This document shows, piece after piece, positions 24,711-33,800 of a stretch of 53,283 nucleotides of DNA. Position 1 is the stretch's first letter. Each line of letters begins with the position of its first letter. The stretch covers positions 1-53,283 of the forward strand of contig CALBSC010000090.1 of the NCBI GenBank assembly GCA_937927685.1, read 5' to 3'. The notes under the pieces were generated by a model. It saw only the letters and a list, made by a program, of their open reading frames with translations, was not told where the DNA came from and did no database searches. Made by a program: the position numbers and the translations under genes. This stretch comes from an uncultured Burkholderiales bacterium (GTDB taxonomy: Bacteria > Pseudomonadota > Gammaproteobacteria > Burkholderiales > Burkholderiaceae_C).

Positions 24711-27209
24711 ATGACATCCTGGCCTGCTCACGACGACCCTTTTGCACCCCTGAGTAGGCCTCACACAGGCGGCGCTGCGGATGAACGCCCCGTTTCAGCG
24801 GAGTCCCCCCTCTTGCGCGGCCTCAACCCCGAGCAAAGCGCGGCGGTTCTCCTGCCCCCGGAACACGCGCTCATCCTGGCGGGCGCCGGCTCGGGCAAGA
24901 CCCGGGTCCTCACCACCCGCATCGCCTGGCTGTTGCAGACCGGGCAGATCAGCCCCGGCGGGCTGATGGCCGTGACCTTCACCAACAAGGCTGCGCGAGA
25001 GATGCTCACCCGTCTTTCAGCCTTGCTGCCGGTGAATGTGCGCGGCATGTGGATCGGCACCTTCCATGGTCTGTGCAACCGTCTGCTGCGCGCGCACTGG
25101 AAACTCGCGCATCTGCCGCAAACCTTCCAGATTCTGGACACGCAGGACCAGCTCTCGGCCATCAAGCGGCTGTGCAAGCAACTCGGGGTCGATGAGGAGC
25201 GTTTTCCACCCAAGCAGACCCAGTGGTTCATCAACGACTGCAAGGAGGAGGGGTTGCGCCCCGCTGCGGTCGAGGCGCGCGATGCGGACACGCGGCGCAA
25301 GGTGGACATTTACGAACACTACGAAGCCCAGTGCCAGCGTGAAGGCGTGGTGGATTTCGCCGAGCTGATGCTGCGCTCGTATGAGCTGTTGCGCGACAAC
25401 GACCCGGTGCGCGAGCATTACCAGCGCCGGTTCCGTCACCTGCTGATCGACGAATTCCAGGACACCAACCGCCTGCAATACGCCTGGATCAAGCAGCTCT
25501 GCGGGGCGCATTCGTCGGTGTTTGCGGTGGGTGATGATGACCAGAGCATCTACGCCTTCCGTGGCGCACGCGTGGGCAACATGGCTGACTTCGTGCGCGA
25601 ATTCCAGGTGCAGCATCAGATCAAGCTCGAGCAAAACTACCGCAGCTGTGGCGCCATTCTGGACACGGCCAACGAACTCATCAGCCACAACCGCAACCGC
25701 CTGGGCAAGAACCTGCGCACCGATCAGGGGGCGGGCGAGCCCGTGCGTGTGGTCGAATCCACCAGCGATTTCGCCGAGGCCCAGTGGCTGGTGGACGAGG
25801 TCAAGCAACTGCTGCGTGAGGGACGCGATGGCAACGGTCACCAGGGCGTGTCGCAGCGCAGTGAGATCGCCCTCCTGTATCGCAGCAACGCACAAAGCCG
25901 TGTGCTGGAAACAGCGCTCTTCAACGCCGGCTTGCCCTACCGGGTGTATGGTGGTTTGCGCTTTTTCGAGCGCGCCGAGATCAAGCACGCGCTGGCGTAT
26001 TTGCGCCTGCTCGAGAACCCGAGCGACGACACCAGTTTTCTGCGGGTGGTGAATTTCCCGCCTCGGGGTATTGGTGCGCGCAGCATCGAGCAGTTGCAGG
26101 ATGCGGCGCGTGCCGCCAACAGTTCCCTGCATGACGCGGTGCCGCAAGTCACCGGCAAGCCCGGCACCACGCTCTCGGCCTTCGTGGCCAAGATCGACAG
26201 TTTGCGCGCCCAGACCCAGGGGCTGAACCTGCGCGAAATCATCGAACTGATGCTGGCGGACAGCGGCCTGATCGAGCACTTCCGCGCCGAGCGAGATGGC
26301 GCTGACCGGGTGGAAAACCTGGAGGAACTGGTCAACGCCGCCGAGAGCTTCGTGATGCAGGAGGGCTTTGGCCGCGATGCCGTGGCACGACCCGAGGACG
26401 CTGCCGCGGTGGCACTGAGCGCCGATGCAGGGGCCGGGGCGGGTGCCGATGGGATGACGTCAGAGGCCAACCGCCAAGCCCTCATGACCAACCAGGATAC
26501 CGGCGAGACACTGTCGCCGCTGGTGGCCTTCCTCACCCATGCGGCCCTCGAGGCGGGCGACAACCAGGCGCAAGCCGGGCAGGATGCCATTCAGCTCATG
26601 ACCGTGCACGCGGCCAAGGGGCTGGAGTTTGACTGCGTCTTCATCACCGGGCTGGAAGAGGGCTTGTTCCCACACGAAAACTCGCTGAGCAGCTCGGATG
26701 GCCTGGAGGAAGAGCGTCGCCTGATGTACGTGGCTGTCACGCGGGCGCGCCGGCGCCTGTACCTCAGCCACTCGCAGACCCGAATGCTGCACGGGCAGAC
26801 GCGCTACAACATCCGCAGCCGTTTCTTTGACGAAATGCCTGAGCACACGATGAAGTGGCTCAGCCCCAAGGGCGGTTTGCCGGCGCAGCGTTGGGGCGCG
26901 GATGGCGGGTTCGAGCGGCGTGGCGAGCGCGCCGCTGGCTGGCAGGACTGGGCGGGCAGCACCACCGCATCCTCTACTGCCAGAGGGGGTGGTTCCGCCC
27001 ATGCGGCCGTGCCCACCCGCTCGGTGGCAGCCACCGAGGGCCCCAATGCCTGGGTGCGCTCCGGCATGCAGGTGTTCCACACCAAGTTTGGTGAAGGCAC
27101 GGTGTTGGCGCTTGAAGGCAGCGGCGAGGATGCACGTGCGCAAGTCAACTTTCCGCGCCATGGGGTCAAGTGGCTGGCCTTGTCTGTGGCCAAACTCACG
27201 CCGGTGTGA
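24711..27209 (+). CDS. uvrD: UvrD/PcrA-type superfamily 1 DNA helicase
   Basis: 3'-5' DNA helicase for excision repair, mismatch repair and clearing replication blocks. At 832 aa it shows all SF1A motifs: Walker A AGAGSGKT (residues 57-64), AVTFTNKAAREM, Walker B LLIDEFQDTN (about 244-253), VGDDDQSIYAFRGA, LEQNYRS, LMTVHAAKGLEFDCVF and MYVAVTRARRRLYL. The C-terminal tail ends in the FGEGTVLALEG fold found in PcrA/UvrD, which contacts RNA polymerase in some relatives. An Ala/Gly-rich insert lies around residue 570. ATG 24711 is preceded by a TACAAT box and no ribosome site. Convergent with the membrane protein gene that follows. Confidence 0.95.
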   Translation: MTSWPAHDDPFAPLSRPHTGGAADERPVSAESPLLRGLNPEQSAAVLLPPEHALILAGAGSGKTRVLTTRIAWLLQTGQISPGGLMAVTFTNKAAREMLTRLSALLPVNVRGMWIGTFHGLCNRLLRAHWKLAHLPQTFQILDTQDQLSAIKRLCKQLGVDEERFPPKQTQWFINDCKEEGLRPAAVEARDADTRRKVDIYEHYEAQCQREGVVDFAELMLRSYELLRDNDPVREHYQRRFRHLLIDEFQDTNRLQYAWIKQLCGAHSSVFAVGDDDQSIYAFRGARVGNMADFVREFQVQHQIKLEQNYRSCGAILDTANELISHNRNRLGKNLRTDQGAGEPVRVVESTSDFAEAQWLVDEVKQLLREGRDGNGHQGVSQRSEIALLYRSNAQSRVLETALFNAGLPYRVYGGLRFFERAEIKHALAYLRLLENPSDDTSFLRVVNFPPRGIGARSIEQLQDAARAANSSLHDAVPQVTGKPGTTLSAFVAKIDSLRAQTQGLNLREIIELMLADSGLIEHFRAERDGADRVENLEELVNAAESFVMQEGFGRDAVARPEDAAAVALSADAGAGAGADGMTSEANRQALMTNQDTGETLSPLVAFLTHAALEAGDNQAQAGQDAIQLMTVHAAKGLEFDCVFITGLEEGLFPHENSLSSSDGLEEERRLMYVAVTRARRRLYLSHSQTRMLHGQTRYNIRSRFFDEMPEHTMKWLSPKGGLPAQRWGADGGFERRGERAAGWQDWAGSTTASSTARGGGSAHAAVPTRSVAATEGPNAWVRSGMQVFHTKFGEGTVLALEGSGEDARAQVNFPRHGVKWLALSVAKLTPV

Positions 27210-27277
27210 CGCGGGCAGCGCGCTGGCTACCCGTTCACGCGGACGCTGAGTGGCTCACCTGCCTGCGCCGCCCGCCG

Positions 27278-28054
27278 TCACGCCAGGATTGGATCACTCA
27301 CAAAGCTGTCGCGAAACGTGAAGTAGCTGGAGGTGAAGAACATGGCCGCCACCAGCAGCATGAGGGGCAGCAGCAGGACCGAGACGATCTCGGCGCTGTC
27401 GGCAAGACTGGCCACCAGCAAGATACCCAGGGACAGCGCGCCCAGCACGCCACACCAGGTCAGCAGGTACACGCCCATGGCGCGCCAGTTGCCCAAACAG
27501 GCCACCAGGCTGAAAAACACACTTTTGACCGCCGGCTGGCTGTGCCAGTGCACCAGGGCGGGTGCATGCCAGAACAGGGCCGACAGCGGCAGGTAGAGCA
27601 GGGTGGAGACCCACATCGCGTTCTGAAAGCCGCTGTCCAGCACGGTCTCGCGGGTGAAGGTGCCGCCCACCAGGTACAGCCGCGCAAAGGTGCCGCCGTC
27701 AAACAGACTCGACAAGCCCATGATGCCGAGAAAGCCGCCCGCGTACAGCATGCCCAGGATCAGCATCTCACGCTTGCGTTGCTGGCCCGCGCGCAATGCA
27801 CTCACCAGCACCGTGGGCAGCGGAAATTTGCCCAGGCTCGCCTCACGCGCAGCGGCCATCAGGCCGAGTGTGGCCGCGGGCAGCAGCATCAGCGCGATCA
27901 CACTGCCGGCCACCGGCAGTAAGGATGAAATGGACATCACCGCCATGAACATGAAGAACAGTCCCGACAGCGCTATGGGCTGACGCCAGAAGGTCTGAAT
28001 GCCCTGGCGCACCCACAGCACGCCGGTCTTGGCAGGGACGATGTTGAGTTTCAT
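27278..28054 (-). CDS. BPSS1780-family polytopic membrane protein
   Basis: A 258-residue integral membrane protein with about six hydrophobic helices and the family opening MKLNIVPAKTGVLWVRQGI, FWRQPIALSGLFFMF, ending SSYFTFRDSFV. I recognise it as the BPSS1780 family common in Burkholderiales, whose function is unknown. It starts 19 bases after the thrB stop on the same strand, so the two are probably one transcript, as usually seen in this order. No enzyme motif is visible. Confidence 0.82.
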   Translation of the reverse strand: MKLNIVPAKTGVLWVRQGIQTFWRQPIALSGLFFMFMAVMSISSLLPVAGSVIALMLLPAATLGLMAAAREASLGKFPLPTVLVSALRAGQQRKREMLILGMLYAGGFLGIMGLSSLFDGGTFARLYLVGGTFTRETVLDSGFQNAMWVSTLLYLPLSALFWHAPALVHWHSQPAVKSVFFSLVACLGNWRAMGVYLLTWCGVLGALSLGILLVASLADSAEIVSVLLLPLMLLVAAMFFTSSYFTFRDSFVSDPILA

Positions 28055-28073
28055 GGTGTCGGGTGTGGCCGGC

Positions 28074-29024
28074 TCAGAGCGTCAGGGGCTGTTCGATGCG
28101 CTGCCTGAGCACGCGCTCGAAGTGTGCCGGGTCGTGCGCCTTGAGCAAGTTGGCCTCGCGCGGCAGATGATAGTCCCACAGGCGTGAAATCCAAAAGCGC
28201 AAGGCCCCGGCACGCAGCAGGGGGTTGAGCAATTGCCGCTCGGCGTACTCCAGCGCACGCACCGACTGGTAGGCATCCAGGAATGCCTGTACGCGCGCCG
28301 GGTCGAAGGCGCCGGTATCCAGTTCGATGCACCAGTCATTCAGGCACACGGCCAGGTCGAACAGCCAGGTGTCCACACCCGCGAAATAAAAATCGAAGAA
28401 GCCGGTGAGGTCGTTGCCTTCGAACATCACGTTGTCGCGGAACAGATCGGCATGGATGGGTCCGCGGGGCAGGGCGGCGTAACGGCTGTCCGACGCCACA
28501 TGCAGTTGCAACGCCAGTTCGCTTTGCAGCAAGGTGGCTTGCCCGGCATTCAGGTAGGGCAGCACCACAGGTGTGGTGTCGTTCCACCAGGACAAGCCGC
28601 GCAGGTTGGGTTGCTCGCGCTCGAACCCTCGCCCGGCCAGGTGCATGCGCGCCAGCGTGGCTCCCACGGTACGGCAGTGGTCGGGCCCGGGTGACAACTC
28701 GCTGCGCCCGCGCAGCCGGTTCACCACCGCCGCGGGCTTGCCTTGCACGGTCAGCACGATGTCGCCCTGGCGGTTGGCCACCGGATCGGGCACCGGGATA
28801 CCCTGGCTCGCCAGGTGCTTCATCAGGTACAGATAAAACGGCAACTGCGCGTGGTTCAGCCGCTCGAACAGGGTCAGTACATACTCGCCCAGGTCGGTGG
28901 TGAGGAAGTAATTGGTGTTCTCGATGCCGCCATGGATGCCTTGCAGGGACTCGACCTCGCCCAGTTGGAGTTCGTGGGCCAGCGTCTGGGCCTCGTCTGC
29001 GGTCACTTCGGTGTAAACGGCCAT
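28074..29024 (-). CDS. thrB: Homoserine kinase (ThrB, aminoglycoside-phosphotransferase fold)
   Basis: Phosphorylates homoserine for threonine synthesis. This is the APH-like type, not the GHMP type of enterics: the opening MAVYTEVTADEAQTL, the N-lobe GGIENTNYFLTT, the catalytic loop IHADLFRDNVMFEG and the metal Asp in TGFFDFYFAG are all in place. ATG 29024 gives 316 aa, the family length; the frame extends 17 codons upstream without homology. A TACAAT box lies 6 bases before this ATG, suggesting a leaderless message. It is divergent from polA and followed by a membrane protein gene. Confidence 0.94.
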   Translation of the reverse strand: MAVYTEVTADEAQTLAHELQLGEVESLQGIHGGIENTNYFLTTDLGEYVLTLFERLNHAQLPFYLYLMKHLASQGIPVPDPVANRQGDIVLTVQGKPAAVVNRLRGRSELSPGPDHCRTVGATLARMHLAGRGFEREQPNLRGLSWWNDTTPVVLPYLNAGQATLLQSELALQLHVASDSRYAALPRGPIHADLFRDNVMFEGNDLTGFFDFYFAGVDTWLFDLAVCLNDWCIELDTGAFDPARVQAFLDAYQSVRALEYAERQLLNPLLRAGALRFWISRLWDYHLPREANLLKAHDPAHFERVLRQRIEQPLTL

Positions 29025-29030
29025 GCGGGA

Positions 29031-29076
29031 ATTGTAGGGCCCCGGGCCCACGGCCCGGCCCGGCTCAGGGCACAAT
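29031..29076. promoter_or_regulatory. Back-to-back -10 boxes between thrB and polA
   Basis: The 58-base divergent gap holds TACAAT on minus (29031-29036) and CACAAT on plus (29071-29076). Each is exactly 6 bases from the ATG of its gene, with no ribosome site. Between them lies a GC-rich, partly palindromic stretch with no clear -35 boxes. This suggests two leaderless promoters. Confidence 0.45.
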
Positions 29077-29082
29077 CCCGGG

Positions 29083-31884
29083 ATGAGTCAAGATACCCTC
29101 TTGCTGGTGGATGGATCCAGCTATTTGTACCGGGCCTTCCACGCCATGCCCGACCTGCGCGCCGTGCCAGGCGATCCGGCCAGTGCCGCCACCGGCGCCA
29201 TTCGCGGCATGATCAACATGATGCAGAGCCTGCGCCGTGAGGTGCCCGCCACCTACGTGGCCTGTGTCTTTGATGCCAAAGGGCCGACCTTTCGCGACAC
29301 GCTCTACCCCGAGTACAAGGCGCACCGCTCGCCCATGCCCGACGATTTGCGCAGCCAGATCGAGCCGATCCATGAGGTGGTGCGTCTGATGGGCTGGACG
29401 GTGCTCGACGTGCCCGGCGTCGAGGCGGATGACGTGATCGGCACCCTGGCGGTGACGGCGGCGCGTCAGGGCATCGAGGTCATCGTCTCCAGCGGGGACA
29501 AGGACCTGAGCCAGCTGGTCAACGAGCACATCACCATCATCGACACCATGAACGGCAAGCGCCGCGATGTGGCCGGCGTCACCACGGAATTTGGCGTCCC
29601 GCCCGCGCTGATGGTCGACTATCAGACGCTGGTGGGCGACGCCGTGGACAACGTGCCCGGGGTGGAAAAGGTGGGTCCCAAGACCGCGGCCAAATGGCTG
29701 GGCGAATTCGGTTCCCTGGAGGCGCTGGTGGCGCGCGCCGGCGAGATCAAGGGGGTGGCGGGCGAGAACCTGCGCAAGGCGCTCGACTGGCTGCCCATGG
29801 CGCGCCAGTTGCTCACCATCAAGACCGACTGCGATTTGAACGGGCACGTGCCCGACATGCCGTCCCTGCAGTCGCTGGCCTGGAAAGACAGCGACACGGA
29901 GGCACTCAAGCAGTTCTACCTGCACTACGGTTTCAAGGGCCTGGCCAAGGCCTTGGATGAGCCCGCCGGCGCTGCCCGGGGTGGCGCCTCGGCCAGGGCT
30001 GCGGGAGTAACGGGGATGTCGGCCCCTGACGCGCTGTCTGGCGATTTGTTTGACGTGCCCGCCGGCACTTCGCAAGCCCAGGGGCGCGACTACGTCACTG
30101 TGCTCGATTGGGCCACCTTCGACCGCTGGCTGGACCGCATCCGTTCGTCGGCATTGACCGCCCTCGACACCGAGACCACCTCGCTCGACGAGATGCAGGC
30201 GCAGATCGTAGGCATCTCGCTGTCGGTGCAACCGGGGGAGGCGGCCTATATTCCCCTGGCCCATGCGGGCCCGGACGCCCCCCAGCAGTTGCCCTTGAAC
30301 GAGGTGCTTGAGCGCCTGCGCCCCTGGCTCGAGGACCCGAATGCCCACAAGCTGGGGCAGCACGTCAAGTACGACCGCCATGTGCTGGCCAACCACGGCA
30401 TCGAGGTGCGTGGCTATGTGCACGACACCATGCTGCAAAGCTATGTGCTGGAGGTGCACCGGCCCCATGGCCTGGCCAGTCTGGCCGAGCGGCATGTGGG
30501 CCGAAGCGGCTTGAGCTATGAGGACCTGTGTGGCAAGGGTGCGCACCAGATACCCTTCAGCCAGGTCGATGTGGTGCGTGCGACGCAGTACTCCTGCGAA
30601 GACGCCGACATGACGCTGGATGTGCACGGCGTGCTGTGGCCGCGCCTGCAGGCCGATGACCGCCTGCGCGCCGTGTATGAACTGGAGATCGCCAGCTCCG
30701 AGGCGCTGTACCGCATTGAACGCAACGGCGTGCTGATTGATGCCGGCACACTGGCCGGGCAAAGCAAGGCCTTGGGGCAGCGCATCCTGACACTGGAGCA
30801 GGAAGCCCATGAAATTGCGGGAAAGCCCTTCAACCTGAGTTCGCCCAAACAGATTGGTGACATTTTCTTCAACCAGCTCGGCTTGCCGGTGGTGAAGAAA
30901 ACGGCGACCGGGGCGCCGAGCACGGACGAAGAGGTGCTGGAAAAACTGGCCGAGGACTATCCCTTGCCGGCCAAGATCCTGGAGCACCGGGGACTCACCA
31001 AACTCAAAGGTACCTATACCGACAAACTGGCGGGCATGGCGCATCCCCGCACCGGCCGGGTGCACACGCATTACGCGCAAGCCGTCGCCGTGACGGGGCG
31101 TTTGTCCAGCAACGACCCCAACCTGCAGAACATTCCCATCCGCACCCCTGAGGGACGGCGGGTGCGCGAGGCGTTCATTGCGCCTGATGGCTGGCGCATT
31201 GCCAGTGCCGACTACAGCCAGATCGAGTTGCGCATCATGGCGCACCTGAGCGAGGACGAGGCCTTGCTGCGTGCCTTCCATGAGGGGCTGGACGTGCACC
31301 GTGCCACCGCCGCCGAGGTGTTCGGCTTGCGGCCTGACGAGGTCAGCAGCGAGCAGCGCCGCTATGCCAAGGTGATCAATTTCGGCCTGATTTACGGCAT
31401 GAGCGCCTTTGGTCTGGCCAAGGCGCTGGGCATCGACAACACCGCCGCACGCAACTACATCGACCGCTATTTCCAGCGCTTTGCCGGGGTGCGACGCTAC
31501 ATGGACGAGACCCGGCAACTGGCCAAATCCCGCGGGTATGTGGAAACGGTGATGGGACGGCGCTTGTACCTGCCCGAAATCAACTCACCCAATGGCCCGC
31601 GCCGTGCCGGCGCCGAGCGCGCCGCCATCAACGCCCCCATGCAGGGCACGGCGGCCGACCTGATCAAATTGAGCATGGTGCAGGTGCAGCAGATGATCGA
31701 TCGCCAGCAACGTCGCAGCCGCATCATCATGCAGGTGCACGACGAACTGGTGTTCGAGGTGCCCGAGGATGAAGTCGACTGGTTGCGCCACGACGTGCCG
31801 GCCTGCATGGCGCAGGTGGCTGCACTCAAGGTGCCTCTGCTGGCCGAGGTGGGCGTGGGGCGCAACTGGGACGAGGCCCATTGA
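29083..31884 (+). CDS. polA: DNA polymerase I
   Basis: Repair and Okazaki-fragment polymerase (933 aa). Domains in order: 5'-nuclease with helix-hairpin-helix (about 1-290: ASAATGAIRG, VEADDVIGTLA, GDAVDNVPGVEKVGPKTA), 3'-5' exonuclease (about 330-510) that keeps the catalytic pair in LDTETTSLDE near residue 360, so proofreading is expected, and the family A polymerase (about 560-933) with motif A ADYSQIELR (about 709), motif B RRYAKVINFGLIYGMSAFG and motif C VHDELVFEV (about 884). ATG 29083 lies 6 bases after CACAAT and has no ribosome site. It is divergent from thrB. Confidence 0.97.
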   Translation: MSQDTLLLVDGSSYLYRAFHAMPDLRAVPGDPASAATGAIRGMINMMQSLRREVPATYVACVFDAKGPTFRDTLYPEYKAHRSPMPDDLRSQIEPIHEVVRLMGWTVLDVPGVEADDVIGTLAVTAARQGIEVIVSSGDKDLSQLVNEHITIIDTMNGKRRDVAGVTTEFGVPPALMVDYQTLVGDAVDNVPGVEKVGPKTAAKWLGEFGSLEALVARAGEIKGVAGENLRKALDWLPMARQLLTIKTDCDLNGHVPDMPSLQSLAWKDSDTEALKQFYLHYGFKGLAKALDEPAGAARGGASARAAGVTGMSAPDALSGDLFDVPAGTSQAQGRDYVTVLDWATFDRWLDRIRSSALTALDTETTSLDEMQAQIVGISLSVQPGEAAYIPLAHAGPDAPQQLPLNEVLERLRPWLEDPNAHKLGQHVKYDRHVLANHGIEVRGYVHDTMLQSYVLEVHRPHGLASLAERHVGRSGLSYEDLCGKGAHQIPFSQVDVVRATQYSCEDADMTLDVHGVLWPRLQADDRLRAVYELEIASSEALYRIERNGVLIDAGTLAGQSKALGQRILTLEQEAHEIAGKPFNLSSPKQIGDIFFNQLGLPVVKKTATGAPSTDEEVLEKLAEDYPLPAKILEHRGLTKLKGTYTDKLAGMAHPRTGRVHTHYAQAVAVTGRLSSNDPNLQNIPIRTPEGRRVREAFIAPDGWRIASADYSQIELRIMAHLSEDEALLRAFHEGLDVHRATAAEVFGLRPDEVSSEQRRYAKVINFGLIYGMSAFGLAKALGIDNTAARNYIDRYFQRFAGVRRYMDETRQLAKSRGYVETVMGRRLYLPEINSPNGPRRAGAERAAINAPMQGTAADLIKLSMVQVQQMIDRQQRRSRIIMQVHDELVFEVPEDEVDWLRHDVPACMAQVAALKVPLLAEVGVGRNWDEAH

Positions 31885-31965
31885 ATGCGGGACCCAGCCC
31901 TTCAACCCGTGAAACCGGCGGCAGCGCTGCTCAGGCCAGCCCGGTCGGCGCTGATTGGCCGTGCG

Positions 31966-31980
31966 ACAGACGGCGTCTGT
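31966..31980 (+). other. Small hairpin between polA and the ZIP gene
   Basis: acagac / gtctgt arms (6 bp) around a 3-base loop, without a T-run. It could be a weak terminator for polA or a regulatory dyad before the metal transporter; neither is supported further. Confidence 0.3.
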
Positions 31981-32001
31981 GCAATCTGAGATGATCACGC
32001 C

Positions 32002-32880
32002 ATGACTTTGTTGGCCATTGTGTTGGGAACGCTGGCATCCGGCCTGGGCAGTGTGCTGCTCGCGGCATTGCTGGCCTATGGCCTGCTGTCGCGCTACACC
32101 CAGCACATGCTGAGCCTGGCGGCGGGTGCCTTGCTGGCCACCTCGTTCATGCACTTGCTGCCCGAGGCCTTTGAATCCGGCACACCCCCCCAGCAGTTGT
32201 TCCTCACCCTGCTGATGTGTGTGGTGTTTTTCTTTTTGCTCGACAAGGCCGAGTTGTGGCACCACGGCCACGAACATTCGCACGGCCCTGCACCTGGGCC
32301 TGTGGATGCGCATGCGCAAGATCGTTCAAACGAGCAGGCCCACGCGCACGCCCACGAGCACGCCCACGCGCATCTGCATTCGCACGCCTCGATGCCAACG
32401 CACGCCGCGGGGGGGGCGGTGCACGGTGCCCACGGGGCAGGCGGCTGGGCGGTGCTGCTCGGCGACAGCGTGCACGCCTTTGGTGACGGTGTCCTGGTGG
32501 CCGGCGCCTTCATGGCCGACTTGCGTCTGGGCCTGGCGGCGACGCTGGCGGTCCTGGTGCATGAGGTGCCGCACCACATGGGAGACCTCGTGGTGTTGCG
32601 ACAAGGCACGGCCCAACCGCGTCACGCCGTGATCAAGTTGCTCATGACGGGTGCTGTGACCGTGCTGGGGGGCTTGCTGGGCTTTACCCTGATCGTGGGG
32701 CACGAGGCATGGTTGCCGTATTTGCTCACGGCAGCCAGTAGCAGTTACATCTATGTCGCGTTGGCCGACCTGATTCCACAGTTGCAACGCCGGCTGGACG
32801 CGCGGGCCACGCTGTCACAGATCGTCTGGCTGTTTGCCGGCATGCTGATGGTGACCTTGGCCACGCAACTGTTGCATTGA
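32002..32880 (+). CDS. ZIP-family divalent metal transporter
   Basis: Inner-membrane permease (292 aa) of the ZIP family, which imports Zn, Fe or similar ions. Helices alternate with a histidine-rich cytosolic loop (about residues 85-140; repeated AHAHEHAHAH) between TM3 and TM4. The family signature is present in TM4 (DSVHAFGDG) and TM5 (VHEVPHHMGD), whose His/Glu/Asp residues form the binuclear metal site. A GAG lies 11 bases before ATG, a weak ribosome site. It is convergent with the sulfurtransferase. The ion specificity cannot be read from sequence. Confidence 0.9.
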   Translation: MTLLAIVLGTLASGLGSVLLAALLAYGLLSRYTQHMLSLAAGALLATSFMHLLPEAFESGTPPQQLFLTLLMCVVFFFLLDKAELWHHGHEHSHGPAPGPVDAHAQDRSNEQAHAHAHEHAHAHLHSHASMPTHAAGGAVHGAHGAGGWAVLLGDSVHAFGDGVLVAGAFMADLRLGLAATLAVLVHEVPHHMGDLVVLRQGTAQPRHAVIKLLMTGAVTVLGGLLGFTLIVGHEAWLPYLLTAASSSYIYVALADLIPQLQRRLDARATLSQIVWLFAGMLMVTLATQLLH

Positions 32881-32939
32881 CCCCTGGCCACCAGCATGCA
32901 GCGCCAGCCGCGGACAAGGGGTGGCGTTGATTTCGGCCT

Positions 32940-33800
32940 TCAGCCTTGGGCGCACGGCAGACCAGGGGTGGTACACCACTCGCTCCAGCTGCCCGCATAC
33001 AAGCCCGTGCGACCCAGCCCGGCGATCTCCATGGCCAGGATGTTGGGCACGGCAGAGACGCCGCTGCCGCAATGGTGCACCACGCTGGCAGCCGGACGCT
33101 GCCCCAGGAGTTGTTCGAATTCCTGACGCAGCACAGCCGCAGACTTGAACTTGCCCGTCTCGGTGAGGTTGAGTCCGTAGGGGCGATTGAGTGCGCCCGG
33201 AATGTGGCCCGCCACCGGGTCCAGGGGCTCAGTCTCACCGCGAAAACGGGGCGTGGCACGCGCATCGATCAAGGTTTGCGCGGCAGCGTCTGTCAGTTGA
33301 GCGGCCACGTCTGCGGTCTGGACCAGTCGAGCCAGCGGCGCGCGCAGGCTGAATGGGCGTGGCGCAGGCGCCGGTTCTGTGCCGGCCCTGACTGCACCGC
33401 CCTCGGCCACCCAGGCTTGCAACCCGCCATCCAGCACAGCCACGGCCTCGTGGCCGCACCACTTGAGCATCCACCACAGCCGACCGCAGTAGTTCATGGC
33501 ATTGCGGTCGTACACAACCACTTGGGTCGCATCATCCACGCCCTGGCTCGCCAGCCAGGCGGCAAAGCGTTCACGCCGAGGCAAGGGATGGCGTCCGCCG
33601 TTGATGGCCTCGCGCGGATCCTTGGCGCTGAGCACCTGATTGATGTCTGCGTGCAGGGCCCCGGCCAGATGCGTCTCGAGGTAGGTGGCGTTGCCTTGTT
33701 CAGGGCGCATCAGGTCGAAACTGACATCGAACACGCGCACGTTGGCGCCCTTGCTCAGCAGGGCTTGCAAGTCGGCGGGCTGAATGAGGGTGGTGTGCAT
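32940..33800 (-). CDS. sseA: Thiosulfate/3-mercaptopyruvate sulfurtransferase (tandem rhodanese)
   Basis: Two rhodanese domains (286 aa): an inactive N-terminal one (about 1-140) with HLAGALHADIN and LPRRERFAAW, and a catalytic C-terminal one ending in VVHHCGSGVSAVPN, where the Cys is the sulfur acceptor. The CGSGV(S/T)A loop favours the 3-mercaptopyruvate subclass over CRKGVT-type thiosulfate enzymes. ATG 33800 shares one base with the stop of the upstream Rieske gene (TGATG), so translation is coupled. The pairing suggests a joint role, perhaps Fe-S supply or sulfur handling, but that is inference. Confidence 0.9.
   Translation of the reverse strand: MHTTLIQPADLQALLSKGANVRVFDVSFDLMRPEQGNATYLETHLAGALHADINQVLSAKDPREAINGGRHPLPRRERFAAWLASQGVDDATQVVVYDRNAMNYCGRLWWMLKWCGHEAVAVLDGGLQAWVAEGGAVRAGTEPAPAPRPFSLRAPLARLVQTADVAAQLTDAAAQTLIDARATPRFRGETEPLDPVAGHIPGALNRPYGLNLTETGKFKSAAVLRQEFEQLLGQRPAASVVHHCGSGVSAVPNILAMEIAGLGRTGLYAGSWSEWCTTPGLPCAQG

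Noticed and set aside
29065..31518. 817-codon minus-strand frame opposite polA
   Set aside because: A shadow of the polA reading frame in GC-rich DNA; low-complexity composition and no ribosome site.
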